From assembly GCA_032719365.1 (NCBI GenBank), contig CM064862.1, positions 89,082,503-89,146,502 on the forward strand: a DNA stretch of 64,000 bases. Reading direction: 5' to 3'. This document shows positions 1-13,329 of the stretch, piece by piece. The notes beneath the pieces are model-generated. The model saw nothing but the letters and a program-made list of their open reading frames with translations, searched no databases and was not told the origin of the DNA. A program made the translations under genes and the position numbers. Within the stretch, counting starts at the first letter, position 1. The number at the start of each line of letters is the position of its first letter. Origin of the DNA: Prinsepia uniflora (lineage: Eukaryota > Streptophyta > Magnoliopsida > Rosales > Rosaceae).

Positions 1-591
1 CTACGTTTTTTGCCATTATCCCCCATTTTCCATGAGATCAGTATCTGATAGTGATGTAATTCTAACACACTTTATCCTTGTCATACTCAAATTGCACGGC
101 TGAATTTGTTAACTAAAGTTCAAATAGTGCTAAGATCAGTCGTTCAAGCATAATCGAATTTGACAATTAAAATTTGAATTGTGTTAAAATAAATCGTTCA
201 CACGTAAACAAAGTTAATTCTGTCGGTTCATAATTGTGTTGTGGTCCTTCTTGATGTTTACTCCCCCATATATAGAGGCTTTTCAGTTTTCACCTAAAAG
301 GAGCATGATGGTAAATCAATTGTATTCCGAAGCACTATGGGGACAATATCATTACCATTTTTTTAAGCAGAGGTTAAAATGCACAAGGGTGTGTGATTAT
401 CTATTTCAATCTTGAGGTTATGTATTTGTCATTATCATTTTCGTCAAAGATTCATAGAGTAAAACAAAAATATAGGGAGATTAAGAAAGATAATACATAT
501 ACTATACCAAAATAGAAAAATAAAAAAACAAAACAGAACAGAAAAAAAAAAAAAAAAACCCAAAAAATCAGAAGTGGTATGTAGCTTCACC
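1..591. other. 3' flank of the ABC transporter gene
   Basis: AT-rich DNA downstream of the minus-strand transporter stop codon. It must hold the 3' UTR and polyadenylation region, but I cannot place the cleavage site. An A-run lies at about 543-558. No coding potential was seen. Confidence 0.6.
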
Positions 592-3500
592 TCATTTCCC
601 TTCTCTATCTTCTTCCTCTCTGGGTTTTACTGAAGAACTTGAACCTGCCGCAATTCCAATGGCCTGGCTGTGTGTGAACCTTTGTAGCTGCATCATTCGC
701 GAGTAACACCCATCCGGGTAATTTTTCAATAAATGAGAATGTGATCCTTGCTCTGCCACTTTCCCATCATCAATCACTGCAATGACATGGGCATTTCTGA
801 TAGTTGACAGTCTATGTGCAACCACAATTGTAGTTTTGCCGGAGCAGGCACGGTCCAAAGCTTCTTGAATAGATCTCTCAGACTCAGCATCAAGTGCACT
901 TGTTGCTTCATCGAGAAGCATAACCTCTGCCTTCCTTAATAAGGCCCTAGCAATAGCAACTCTTTGTTTCTGTCCACCAGATAACTGAACTCCCCTCTCG
1001 CCGACAAATGTTTTGTATCCCTCCGGCAATGCGGATATGAACTTGTGAGCATTGGCTAGATTTGCAGCTTCATTGATCTCAGCCTCAGTTGCTGATTCGT
1101 GGCCATAAGCAATGTTTTCGTATATAGTTGTTGCAAAGAGGCACGGCTCCTGGGGAACAACTGCAATGTGCCTTCTAAGGGACTTGAGATTGTATTTTCG
1201 AATGTCCTTTCCATCAATAATAATTCTTCCTGATGATGGGTCGTAGAATCGCTGTATCAGTGAGATGACTGAGCTCTTTCCGCAGCCACTTGGACCAACA
1301 AGGGCAAGAGTCTTGCCTGCCCGGGCACGCAGGGACAGGTCACGAAAGATAGGTACATCAGGGCGTGTAGGGTAAGAAAAGTCTACATGTTTCAGCTCAA
1401 TTTCTCCACGCAAGCGGTCAGGAACTACAGTAGCATCTGGATCATCAGGTTCAATTTCAGTTTTCCGGTCAAGGAGCTCAAACACTGATCTCATGGCACG
1501 GCCACCTTTGATAAAGTCAGGTGCCAGAGTTAGTGTCTCTGCTGCACCATTAGCAGATACCATGAGGACCATGAAAACTCGGATTGTCTTTGAGAAATCG
1601 GAGATTCCATGCTTTACAAGCCATGAAGCATACCAAAGACCTAGAGCATAGGAAGCATAAAGTGCAAACTGAGCTATCCCAAATCCACTTCCAGCAATCT
1701 GGCCCTTCCAAAAGCACCGGCGTAGGGGAATCTGAAGATTACTGGAGAAAAGACCAACTATTTGTCCCTCTGAATTGAATGCAGCAACAGTCCTTACATT
1801 GGCTATTGCTTCCCCAGCTAGTTGGGTTGCCTTGGCATGTGCACCTTCAAGATCTCCCGAAAAACCCGTCATGAACATTTTCTGTTACAAATTCAACAAA
1901 ACGACCAGTAAATCACACGACTGTGAAAATGCAGAATCTATCATGAAAATAAGTAAAATATATAATCATTATCATTAAAGAAATACCTGCAAGACTGTGG
2001 CAGCAACAACTACAGGGAAGACAGCTATGAGGACAAGAGCAAGGCGCCATTGCAAAACAAACCCTGCAGTGCAAGCAACCAGCATGAGTGCTGTGTTTTG
2101 TACAATAACAGAAATCCGGTCTCCAATGGCTGATCTGACATTGTTGGCATCAAGAGCCAGCCTTGCTGCAATCCTGGCACTCTCATTTTCCTCCTGATCG
2201 AACCATGCCATTTCATTTTTTAGAACGGCTGTCAGCATTTTCTCCCTCACCCGTTTCGTAAGGTTTTCTCCCACAATATCCCAAAAGAAATGTTGAAGTG
2301 TGTTGAACAGAAGAGCAGCTGATGAAAGTCCAATCAACAAATAACAGTACTTATTGATTTGCTTGATCATGAAGTTATGGTCCGGGTTGTAGTAGACGCT
2401 GAGGACAGCACTTAAAACATATGCAAAGAAAGCACTAAGAGAACCACAAACAACAGAGCCAATTGAACCAACTAAAGCATAAACCCATTCAGGAGAGTTC
2501 ATTTTAGCAAGGCGCCAGAAGGAACTAGCTTGCTCCTTGAAGGGGAGTTTTTCAAGCCGATAATTGGGATATGAGGCATCAAGGGAGAGACTAAAATCAG
2601 AAGTAGAAAAGTCTGATAGCCGGCGTGAGTATGGTGATCTACCATATGAGGAGTTTCTGGTGATTATAGGTGAGCTTACAGAGTTTCTAGCACTTGAAGG
2701 CCTGAAAAAATCAACAACCATGATAAGCATACATTTCTCACCTTAAACATTATCCATTTATTCTCAATCAACAATAAAGGATCCACAAAGTGTGGTTTCT
2801 ACCTTGCACTACTCTTTCTAGCATTGTTGAGAGCAGTTTCATGTGCCATCTCTTGCATCCGGATAAGCTTAGCATAGACGCCATTTTCTCCCTTGGAAAA
2901 GAGTTCATCATGGGTTCCAATTTCAGAAACAGATCCTTGTTGGAGTACGGCTACAAGGTCAGCTTTGCGAATGGTTGATAGACGGTGTGCAATGGCAAGA
3001 GTTGTCCTGCCAATCATAAACCGGTCAAGTGCTTCTTGCACCAGCTTTTCTGATTCAGAGTCCAATGCACTTGTTGCCTCATCTAAGAGCAAGATGGCTG
3101 GGTTTTTCAGCATTGCCCTTGCTATTGCTATTCTTTGCTTCTGCCCCCCAGACAGTTGCAATCCTCTTTCCCCTACCTGCCATTTCACCTTATATCATTT
3201 TCATTTACTCCTAAACATCTTATACAGAAGGAATTAATGAAATGAAAATCTTACAGCAGGTTGGATTTGGACTCAAACTATTCTTATTATCCATTTTATT
3301 ATCTCCATTCACTTTTTTAAGTCTTTAATCCCTTAGAAGAAAATTAAGTCCTAGTTTCGTGAAGTCATAGAGAATAATGGAACCTTCTTCTTCTCTATAT
3401 ATTTTACTGTGTCTTGTACTTCATGTCATATAATGTAATAAACATATACATTTCCACGTTAGTTAGTTCAGGTTTCACCAGGGTTATGAAAAGCCTTGTT

Positions 3501-6062
3501 TATTGTCTGCACATGCAGTGTTGACTGCAGCATGTTACTTTCAACAAAATGCAGACATGACCAAACGCTTCCCCACATTGACTTTAAAGAATACGAAAAA
3601 AAAAAAAACAACATAAGAAATAAAGTTGGGTCTTGATTTTTTACCAAATCAACCACTGAATCTCTTATTATGATATAAAAGAAGTAACCATTGGCCATTA
3701 GAAATTGAACTAAACCTAGCTCCCTCCAGTCCAGATTCATGATGCCTTCAAGAGGTTAAGGTAAATATATTATAACAAAAGCTCTACCATTAACTTTAGA
3801 TAGTTGTATATTACTGTCTTGATTTGCTAACCTGAGTATCAAAACCGTCAGGAAGCTTGATGATGAATGAATGCGCGTTGGCAACTCTTGCAGCTTCCTC
3901 GATCTCAACTTGGTCTGCTTCAGGCCTGCCCAAAAGTATATTTTCTTTGATTGTGGTAGCAAACAGGGCTGGCTCTTGGCTCACAAGCCCTATTTGCTGT
4001 CTCAGCCACCTTAGTTTTAATGTCTTTATGTCATGTCCATCTAGCAGAACTTGCCCTGCATAAGTATAAGAACATTTTAATTCTAAGGCACATTTCTAAA
4101 CCAAAATACTATGCAAAATTGAATAAAACTGGTTAATTTACCTGAAGAGGGATCATAAAATCTCTCAATGAGGGAGACCACAGTGCTCTTACCAGAGCCA
4201 CTGCTACCAACCAAAGCTATGGTCTTTCCAGCCGGAACACCAAGAGATAAGTTGTTTAGGATTCGAACATCCTGCCTTGAAGGGTAGGAAAAATCAACAT
4301 TTTTCAGCTCCACTAGTCCTGTAAAAGACTCTAATTCCAAGCCAGTTTCACTATTCCGGTCCATGCCTGGTTTGTGATCAATAATTTGGAAAATCTTTGC
4401 AGCTGCAACTTTTGCCTTTGCAAATGCGCCCATACTTGGGGCAGACTGTCCTAAAGCCCTGTTCAACATCGAGAAGTATAAGCAAATGAGCAAACAACGG
4501 CTAGTAAGAAGTACATTTTAAGCAAAAATGAGACAAAATACTTACAGTCCACCAATCATGACAGCAAACATGGTAGCTATGGCAAGACCTCCATTAGTGA
4601 AATGATGCCTAACAAGATATCCCCCATACCATAAAAGAAGAGCATAGCAGCAGAAAACTACAAAGTAAGTGGCTCCAAGTCCCATTCCTTTGGCAAATCC
4701 ACTCTTGTAACCAAGCTTCTGAGCCACCTTTAATGCTGAAGAGTATGTTTGCAGTGCTCGTGACTCCCCAACGTACGAAAAAACAACTCGAATTTGAGCT
4801 ATGGTCTGAAATTTTGCTAAGAAATCAGCTACATCCATATGCAGAACAGCTCAATTTGGACAAAAATGAAGTTTTAAATCATTTTCTGACCTGTTCAACT
4901 GTGTGCCCTGCTTGAGAAAGAGCCTCTTGGCTCTTGCCTGAGAGCTTGCCTAGTGTGGTGGTATGAATGCCTCCAATAATAGCTATGAGAGGAACAACAG
5001 CAAGAGTGACTAGAGCTAATTGCCACACAGCAGTGAAACCCACCACAAATCCAGACACAAATGTTGCCATATAGTGAATAAAATTCCCCAACTGCGCAAA
5101 CCAACCAGAAAAAGCAAAAACATGTCAATTAGTCCAAAAAAATCCCCAACACCAAAAATATTTTTCAAGTAAAGTCCTGGGCTTTTGCTTCACCTTCTCA
5201 CTAATGGCGTCTTGGACCATCACTGCATCGGTGTTAATAGCGAAAACGACGTCGGAGGTTCGAACCTCAGTGTCAAAGTACTGAATGTCCTGGCTCAAAG
5301 CGGCTTCAAGATACTTGACCCTCATCTTTGTTGATTGCCTCTCTCCAGTCCACATCCAACAAGAAATCTCTGCAGCCAAAATTAGCAAGTCTCATTAAGT
5401 ACACTAAACAAAACCCAGAAATGGAAAACCAAAACTTTATATAATCAAACACTGAAATAGAAATTAAGAAAGCTAAGCTCACCGGCCCATGACGATGCCC
5501 ATATTGCAGCTCCAACCACAAGAAAGTACAATGCATACTGCAAATTCACAATCACAATTCAAAATGAGTTGCGAGTTTTGATCATAATATTCAAAAATTT
5601 CAAAGTGTTAGCTAGCATCGATGGGATTGGGGAATTATACAATACCTTTAAAACCTCTTGCATCATCTTATCAATATCGTTAGCATTTGCACCAAAAGAA
5701 TTTACAAGATCGGCGAAGAAGCGAAGAAAGATAGGCAAAGAGCACCCATGCACAATTGCTCCAACAGACCCAATTGCCATGAGAACATAATCCAACCCAT
5801 CAGCAAACCGGAAGAGCTCTCCGAACCCAACTGAAGGTAAAGCCTCTGGCTTTTCACCACCATCTTCACCATTAGAGTCCTTCTTGGGCTCTGAGCTCTC
5901 CATTGCTTCTGATACTGGTGGTGTTGTTAGTTTTGGGTTTGAAGGGTTGGTTTTAAATGGCTCGGAAGAGGGCTCAGCGGCATCAGGCATGAGCTCAAGG
6001 CCTTGCATTTCGGACCATCTCCACTGCTCAATCGTCTTTATCCCCTCGGAATCTTGTGACAT
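592..6062 (-). CDS. ABCB1: ABCB1/PGP1-type auxin transporter, 10 exons
   Basis: Full-length plant ABC transporter of subfamily B, a plasma-membrane exporter; the Arabidopsis orthologue ABCB1 (PGP1) exports auxin. I placed ten exons by GT/AG sites and frame: 6062-5646, 5537-5483, 5369-5194, 5091-4891, 4805-4546, 4458-4142, 4055-3832, 3176-2803, 2701-1987 and 1881-592. They sum to 4029 nt, giving 1342 residues plus stop, with every phase consistent. Order is TMD1-NBD1-TMD2-NBD2. NBD1 has Walker A GSSGSGKS near residue 454, LSGGQ near 557 and Walker B ILLLDEATSALD near 578. NBD2 has GPSGCGKS near 1109, LSGGQ near 1213 and MLLDEATSALD near 1234. The linker is Ser/Arg-rich (SSYGRSPYSRRLSDFSTSDF), typical of ABCB1. 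The ATG at 6062 is the first in frame; the frame upstream of it opens only with a non-ATG codon. The hydrophilic N-terminus (about 80 residues before the conserved GELFRFADGLDYV) is longer than I recall for Arabidopsis. No frameshift or premature stop was found. ABCB19 is less likely given the N-terminal and linker motifs. Confidence 0.93.
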
Positions 6063-6390
6063 TTGCAAAATTCCTAGCTTTATGAGCAAACAAAAACTCC
6101 CTCTGTTTGTTATCTCTCTTTCTCTCTCTCAATCCACCTGGTGGCTCTCTTTTGAGCTCATGCCTCTGCTTCCTCGCTCACTTTTCCAAATTTATTATTT
6201 TTAACTCCCTTTTGGTTGTGTTTTCTTCGCCTCTTATAACTTTGTTGTTTTCTGTGTTTTTCGTGTCTCTGTTTCCATTGGTGCCTCACTCCATCTCAGC
6301 ATTTTTGTGCGTTTACGGTTGGTGACTTGGTGGGATTGCTTCTTCACTCAATTAAAAAATATTAATAAGAAAGCTTACACTCACTTTCAA

Positions 6391-6420
6391 TAGAGAGAGA
6401 GAGGGAGAGAGAAGAGAGGG
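6391..6420. repeat. GA/TC microsatellite in ABCB1 leader
   Basis: Imperfect (GA)n on the plus strand, read as (TC)n in the ABCB1 transcript direction, about 330-360 bp upstream of the ATG. A second CT-rich tract lies at about 6115-6130. TC-rich tracts are common in plant core promoters and 5' leaders. Confidence 0.7.
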
Positions 6421-6522
6421 ATTTTCCACCCGACAAACAACACTGAAAACTTAAAGAAGTGTTTTTTGACCAAAGCAGATTCAAACCCAATCAAAAATAT
6501 AAAAAAAAATCCCAATTTATAC

Positions 6523-6533
6523 CTATTTTTATA
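6523..6533 (-). promoter_or_regulatory. Candidate TATA box of ABCB1
   Basis: On the minus strand the sequence reads TATAAAAATAG, about 460 bp upstream of the ATG. It would put the transcription start near 6490-6500 and give a leader of roughly 430 nt that includes the TC tract. This rests on motif and position only. Confidence 0.35.
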
Positions 6534-8915
6534 CTGAAGGAGGTGAAAGTTGGAACACAGTAGTTAACTCCGTGTTTTTTTTTTCGGTCAAATTAACTCA
6601 GTGTTTTCTAGTTGTATTTTTAAACCATATTTTTCACAGCTGATTTGAGTTCATTGTTGGTTTGGCTTCTTCTGCAAGTTAAATTGTAAAAGCACGCGCA
6701 AGAAATTTTTTTGCCTTCCTTGTAAACGGTTCATACCTGCCCCCTTCTATCTGTCTATCTCCTGTAAATCCGGCGTTTTTTTCTGCTTACTGTACCCTTC
6801 ACACCACCAAGAAAAAACTGATTAATTAAAAGCCACCCAAACAGACCTTCCACTATAAATAATGAATTATGGTCCATTATTATTTTTCATTAATCATTAG
6901 TTATAGTAGTGCTACATTTTCATTCATTGTTGTCTTAAAAATGTGGAGGCCTCAGGCCGGTGAGCTACTCTGCAATTTTTGCTACTTAGTAAGCTGCTGT
7001 CATTGACAAAAAATCACCCTGCTTTTTTTTTAATCTGAAAAAAATAACCCCGCTATGTACTGGTAAATTAACCGGAAGTCCGGCCAAAGTTTCAACGAGA
7101 CTATATTATGCAATTTTAAAGAAAACCCAAGTTCTATTTTTCACATTTACATGGTTTTTTTAACAAATAATCAAAATCACTAATTAAAAAAGAGAGTGGG
7201 ATTCCAGGAAATTGTCAGGAAGTGGTGGACAATTCTGGGGATTCCTCAAAAAAAAAATTGGTTCTTTAAGATTTTTTCAGAAATGACAGCGAATTATTGA
7301 TTTGTTTAGGATCCAACTATCTCCAAATCAGCATAATTATGTTCTGTAATTAAGTCAGAAAACACAGCTGAGGAGAGTGATTAATATTTAAACTTAAAGC
7401 TTAATAAAAAATTGATGAGCCTCTGTTTTTGTTTGAGATATTTTCAGAGTTACAGGCTTTGTGAATTGAAAGAGGTGGGTTGGCTTTAATCACGCTTCGA
7501 TGAGTCACCTCCTTTTTTTAGCTAAAATACAATAAACTGACGCCATTTGACACTCTGAAAATACCTTGGAGTTTCAATTTTTTTAGTATTGATTTTTTTT
7601 ACTGGGATTGGAATTGTGGCCAAATTTGAGGTAATTCGTTTATCTTTTTGGGCTCATTTTCATTTAAAATTTTACAATTTTGCAAATTTGGGGTTTTTAC
7701 TTTTAATTTATTTGAATTGAAGTTTTTTAAGGAATAAAGAGAAAGTTAATTTTGATATCTTTCTCCCTTTTCACGCTTGCCGTACTGTGTCTGGCTCAAG
7801 TGCGAGGTTCTGTTTTGCCTTTGGCCACTGGAGTTTGTCGAGCTCTGTATCACTGTGTGGAACTCCTGCCTTTGCTTGCAGATTGCAAATTGCCATTTCT
7901 GTTGCAGTTTTTCACATGCAATGCCATTGCCTCATTGCCACATGGCCCATATATTGGAACAAATTATTGATGTGTACACATGTAAGCAAAAATGCGTACA
8001 ATTGGTTGGTTCTGTGTCATATTTGCTACATGAATGCATTAAACGATGTTACTTCTCCTAGTTCTACTTCTACTTCTACTTCTTTCCAAATGCTGTTGTA
8101 ATTAGTTCTTCTGTTATTTGGAGGCTTGTCTTTGCTTTGGTTGCTGCTGAGTTCCCCAATTGTTGTTCCTGGTTCGACAAGTTGTTTGGTTATACTTAAG
8201 ACGCACCACATTAAATGTGTTTTAAGCACGACAATTATGTCTTCTACATTGGTCTCAAGCACGAAAACTCTAGTCTCATGTTCAGGCCTCACTAGAAAAT
8301 AGAGGGTAAATTAGGAATTTGCGAAACAGCTGAAGGATCGAACAATTGACCGTGCCTATACCTATAACCCAAGAGAATTTAAACCCAAGCCCACTCCTTC
8401 ATGTACTAGTCATATAAGAATAGACCCAAGAGAAAATATGAACTCAGATCTACTCCCCTACGTCCCTAGAGGCTAGCCATGCAAGAATAACTTAACAAAA
8501 TCCGACCCTAAACCTAGCCACATAGGACACAAACTTGTGCCCGCACCATTGGACATCCTTTGGTAACTCGTATCATAATTTAATGAAATCTCTCTTTACA
8601 ATTTAGTCCAACTTCTAATAGACCATAATAATTGAACTATCAGGGAAGGGAGAGGCTTGTGCCTGATGGATGTTATCATGGGATTGTGAACGAGGGCAGC
8701 ACATGAAAATTCCAATTCATTAATGAAGTTTCTTCCTTATCTGGTCTTACTCTATAACTTTGTGTCAATGTGTATGTGTAGTTCCATCCATTTGAAGAGT
8801 CGGGCACCCCATTAATGCCATGAATTCGAAAGGACTGAACCCCAACCACTGTTTCTACATTGGAAAAGGGAGCCTGGAGCCTACCTTCGCAAGCATCCAT
8901 CACGTCCATAGTGAT
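6534..8915. other. Upstream intergenic region
   Basis: AT-rich, non-coding sequence with frequent short homopolymers. A short TTCTAC-type repeat lies at about 8058-8086. Open frames near 7752-8101 overlap in all three frames and show no recognisable motif, so I call no gene. The part next to ABCB1 probably holds distal promoter elements. Confidence 0.5.
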
Positions 8916-9200
8916 AGAGATCTAACTAAAATTCACTTTGAGATCCATATGTATTTATAATTGATACAAATGCTTGACATATAAGTTTTGAAAACTTACA
9001 TACATTTGATTGATAATCAATTATAAATTTTTTAATACAAAATTATCATCGTTATAGAGACCGTAACTAAAATTTACTTTGAGATCCATGTGTATTTATA
9101 ACGGATAATTAATCACAAATGCTTGACATATAAGTTTTGAAACCTACCTGCATTTGTGATTGACGATCCATTATAAATTTTTGAACACAAAATTATCGTT
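8916..9200. repeat. Two-copy tandem repeat, period about 140 bp
   Basis: Copy 1 (8916-9055) and copy 2 (9056-9200) share the order AGAGA, ACTAAAATT, CACTTTGAGATCC or TACTTTGAGATCC, GCTTGACATATAAGTTTTGAAA and AAAATTATC, with scattered substitutions and small indels. Within copy 2, CACAAATGC and GCATTTGTG form an inverted pair. Function unknown. Confidence 0.75.
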
Positions 9201-11116
9201 AGACTAAGGCAGCTTATGTATATATGAATCCTTGTTATTAAAGGCATTGGCATTTGGCAATGTCATCCTAAACACACACATTGTGTAGCATCCAATGAAA
9301 TTGTTAAAATGTAATGAAATAAAATGATGTTTGTTAAACTTTAGGTGTAAAGGAAAAGGTTGGTGAACAAACTTTTATTGAGAGAGTTTAAATAAGATTA
9401 GTTAAATAACTGGATGGAAAAAAGTGCTTATATTTGATTAGCAAGCGACCTGCCACATTTTGGGGGAGCCCCAGTGACAATAAACATGAAGAAGTCAAAT
9501 AAAAACCAACCTCCCCCTTATTGAGAGGTTATTATTATTTTGAGTACAAAGGAGAATTTCAGTCTTCCACCAAAAGAGGTTTTTATTTTTATTTTTATAA
9601 ACAATACTTTTTATCTTAGTTGGTCAAAGTTAAATTTAACTAAGTTATCAATTTATCAGTTTGTCATAATTTTTTATTGAGGGATTTTATATTTGTATTT
9701 TATTTTTTAATGGATATGATTTATGTTTACTAATTAGTTGTAATTCTTTATTCATCTGATTGGATAGTACTTGTTTTGAAAGCATCCAGTGTTAAAGTCG
9801 CTAAATGGGTAAGTTGTGAATCATTAAAATAAATTATGTAAGATACTTTATGTGTTGAATTACGAGTGAACATTTTACCAAAAGTTTCTATTGCATCAAT
9901 CTACCTTTGAATTAAGAGAAAATAAATTACAATGAGAAAATGTGTATTTGCAAATATAATTTCTCTAGCACTGCCTTATTTATAAACCAGATTTTAAAAA
10001 AGGGGCCATACTTAGGAGGATCACAGTTGTAAATTATATATATATAACACACACTAATATAGATAAGATCTATCAACATAAGTAGACTCGCTTCTATTAA
10101 TATATGATCTACCAATATAGTTTCCCTAGCATTTCTCAAAAGAAAATTACCAAGTTACAATGTTGGAATGAATGAGAAAGAAGATTAAAATGTAAAACCA
10201 AGACAAATACTCAAGTGGCTACTCCAATGCTTGTGTTAAAAGTGATGCATGCATGTGACTCTCATTATGCCGTTGCCATTGTCTTTCTTGTGGTTAAGTG
10301 TGCTTTATTTAGATTATTTTTTAATTATTAAGATCATGAGGATCTTAATTTTGTTAAGTTGGTATGATTTGGTTGGTTGAAAAAAAATTAGCAACTTGGC
10401 ATTTTTGAGGGCTACAAGTGTTAAAAGTGCACGATGCTTCGGCCACTTTATACTTATTTTCTCTTCATTTCATGGCCCTGGTTTCTTTTTCTATTTATTT
10501 ATTCCGATGGCCCATCGACTATTACAATATATATGTTGAGAATTTTCCAATTTAGTTTTCTTTTTTTTAGAGTTTCCAATGTAGATTAGAGGGCAAGGGA
10601 TATGCCTATTATATTCTAATTGGATTTTCCTTTATATTTTGGTGTTTATAATATTATGTTTATGGTCCAAACTATTGTTATTTTCGTTTAATTATCTCTT
10701 TAATACAAAATCTTAAATACTTAACTATTTGAATTAGAAAAAATCGAACATAATACTATTAACTATTTGAATTATAAATAGTAACGGTTAAACATCCTAA
10801 ACCACGTTGTTTTCGTCAAAAGTCCATGTATTGCCAATTTTTCAATGACTTCTTTCTCAATCAGTTTTTTTACTTAGGCATCCTAACCCCGATCTTAACC
10901 AAAACATGTCATAAAATCAAGATATTTTGGCTCCTTGTTATATATTTTATTGAGTTATTTACACATATATTCTCTGATGTTTCTCATGTTGATATAAGCA
11001 CTCTCCATATTTTAGCAATTATACAAACACCTCATCAGATTTCAAAATTCTTGCGCATAACCCCTTCTATTTAAAGTTTTATTTATACGGACAAAGTTAC
11101 CCTTTCTATCTAAAGC
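9201..11116. other. AT-rich intergenic DNA
   Basis: Long A/T runs and short dinucleotide tracts. The few short open frames look random. I see no gene or element boundary. Confidence 0.5.
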
Positions 11117-11124
11117 CATCTCAC

Positions 11125-11624
11125 TAGGGGTGGCAATTTTTTACACGACTCGAAACCCGCACAAAATTTATCCGGGTCAACCCGCACGATTAAAATTTCG
11201 GGTCATTTTCGGGTCAACCCGTTATGACCCGTTTATTAAATGGGTGGGTTTTGGGTCAATCTGTTAACCCGTATAATGACATGTTAACCCGTTTAATAAA
11301 TTGGTAGATTTCGGGTTAACAGGTTAACCCGTATATTGGCTTATATATTGACCCATTTAATAAACGTGTCATTACTAACCCATATATCTACCTATTTATC
11401 TATTAAATCCTATAATTTAAATAGGTTAAACGGGTCAAACGGATCATATGTTAATTGGGTTTTGAGTATGACCTATTTATTAAATGGGTTACACGGGTCA
11501 TTAACAGGTCGGGTTCGGGTTGGATATTCTTGACACGATTATTAAACGGGTACGATTCGGATTGGGCATAAATGGATAAAACAGAATTCATGACACGACA
11601 CGACCTGACCCATTGCCACCCCTA
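11125..11624. mobile_element. hAT-type MITE with 8-bp target duplication
   Basis: A 500-bp non-autonomous DNA element. It starts TAGGGGTGGCAA and ends TTGCCACCCCTA, perfect 12-bp terminal inverted repeats. It is flanked by the identical octamer CATCTCAC at 11117-11124 and 11625-11632. An 8-bp duplication with A/GGGG-type termini is the hAT superfamily signature. The interior is rich in GGGTCA/ACCCGT words in both orientations and has no open frame for a transposase, so it must have been moved by an enzyme encoded elsewhere. Confidence 0.88.
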
Positions 11625-11632
11625 CATCTCAC

Positions 11633-12414
11633 AATCAAACACCTTTCCTCAATTTTTTTTATTTTTTAATAATAAATTCTGGCATTTTTTTAAAAAATAA
11701 AAATAAAATAAAAAATAATGGCATTTTTTAATATTATTAAAAAATATAAAAAAATTAATATTATTAAAAAATATAAAAAATATAAAAACAATCTCCCATT
11801 TATGAGATAGCTTAATCTTTATAAAAAATTGAGCACGAATTATAATTAACATTAATAATTATAAAATGAGAATTTTTTATAATTCCAGTTAATTCTTTTT
11901 TTAAAAAAAATTATTATTTTTTAATATTATTAAAACTAGCATATTTTTTTTAAAAAAAATTATATAAAAAATAAAATAAAATAAAAACTGAATAAAAGTT
12001 TTAATTGTGAGATAACTTAATCTTTATTAAGGATTGTTATTTGAGTAATTTTATCGTTATAAATAAAACTTGAAAGATAAGGGATTATGGGCAAAGATTT
12101 TGAAATTTAAGGAGGTGTTTGTGTAATTATTGAAACATGAGGGAGTGTTTGTGTAAACACGAGAAACCTTAGAAGTGTATGTGTAAATAATCCATTTTTT
12201 TAAATTATTATACTACCTGAGATGATCGATTTTTGTCAAAAATAAAAGTTAGAGGAATATTTCTGAATTATATTATTGAATGTATAAAAACACTCATTAT
12301 ATAGTAGTTACAGTAAGTCTAATTAAAATCTAATTAGAAAAAGAAGCAGATTGATTTGATATCTTGTTTAATTATCCAAAATATTTGATATATAAAGCAT
12401 ACTTAACAAATAGA
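11633..12414. other. Very AT-rich spacer
   Basis: Low-complexity A/T runs at about 11655-12000, including repeated TTAATATTATTAAAAA words. The rest is unremarkable. No feature was recognised. Confidence 0.5.
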
Positions 12415-12419
12415 CCCAT

Positions 12420-13282
12420 TGTAAGAAATTGAGGTTCCACCCCAAAACCAATTGGCAATGGGGGGAGTAGCCCAAGATCTTATAAGGCACAAATTGTAGT
12501 TGTGCTTTTCCGATGTGGGACATTTTCCTCACATCTCAACACGCCCCCTCACGTGTGGCGGATTTTTCAGCCTATCACGTGACAATTTGATTGGGTACAT
12601 GTGACGCGTGTGACGGTTAAGCCAAACACGTGGAATAATCCCGCTCTGATACCATGTAAGAAGTTGAGATTCCACCCCAAAACCAATTGGTAGTGGGGGA
12701 GAGTAGCCTAAGATCTTATAAGACACAAATTTTAGTTGTGTTTTTCCGATGTGGGACATTTTCCTCACATCTCAACACGCCCCCTCACGTGTGGCGGATT
12801 TTCCAGCCTATCACGTGACGATTTGATTGGGTACGTGTGACACGTGTGACGGTTAAGCCAACACGTGAGATAACCCCGCTCTGATACCATGTTAGAAGTT
12901 GAGGTTCCACCCCAAAACCAATTGGACATTTTCCTCACATCTCAACACGCCCCCTCACGTTGTCCCACATCTCAACACGCCTCATCACGTGTGGCGGATT
13001 TTACAGCCTATCACGTGACAATTTGATTGGGTACGTGTGACACGTGTGACGGTTAAGCCATGACGGATTTTACAGCCTATCACGTGACAATTTGATTGGG
13101 TACGTGTGACACGTGTGACGGTTAAGCCAAACACGTGGAATAATCCCGCTCTGATACCATGTAAGAAATTGAGGTTCCACCCCAAAACCAATTGGCAATG
13201 GGGGGGAGTAGCCCAAGATCTTATAAGGCACAAATTGTAGTTGTGCTTTTCCGATGTGGGACATTTTCCTCACATCTCAACA
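12420..13282 (-). mobile_element. Tandemly amplified TRIM retrotransposon
   Basis: Short LTR copies, read on the plus strand from TGTAAGAA to CTCAACA, lie at 12420-12541, 12655-12777, 12890 to about 12947 (internally deleted) and 13160-13282. They alternate with internal segments of about 112 bp. Each internal segment ends in GCTCTGATACCA directly before the next LTR. On the minus strand this is TGGTATCAGAGC, the primer site for initiator tRNA-Met. The opposite end of the internal segment carries a purine tract next to the LTR. The whole array is flanked by CCCAT at 12415-12419 and 13283-13287, so it arose from one insertion that grew by unequal exchange. A TRIM has no coding capacity. The third unit has a shortened LTR and a partly duplicated internal segment. 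Confidence 0.87.
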
Positions 13283-13329
13283 CCCATCAATATATTGAAT
13301 GTCCAAGTATGTGTCTCCCTCTCATATCA

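Noticed and set aside
7752..8101. Overlapping open frames of 72-104 codons in three frames
   Set aside because: Cys-rich low-quality translations without a domain. The three frames overlap, which is typical of a stop-poor stretch and not of a gene.
12420..13282. Regular repeats that could suggest a CRISPR-like array
   Set aside because: The sequence is plant DNA. Repeats are 122-bp LTRs with a tRNA-Met primer site and one enclosing target duplication.
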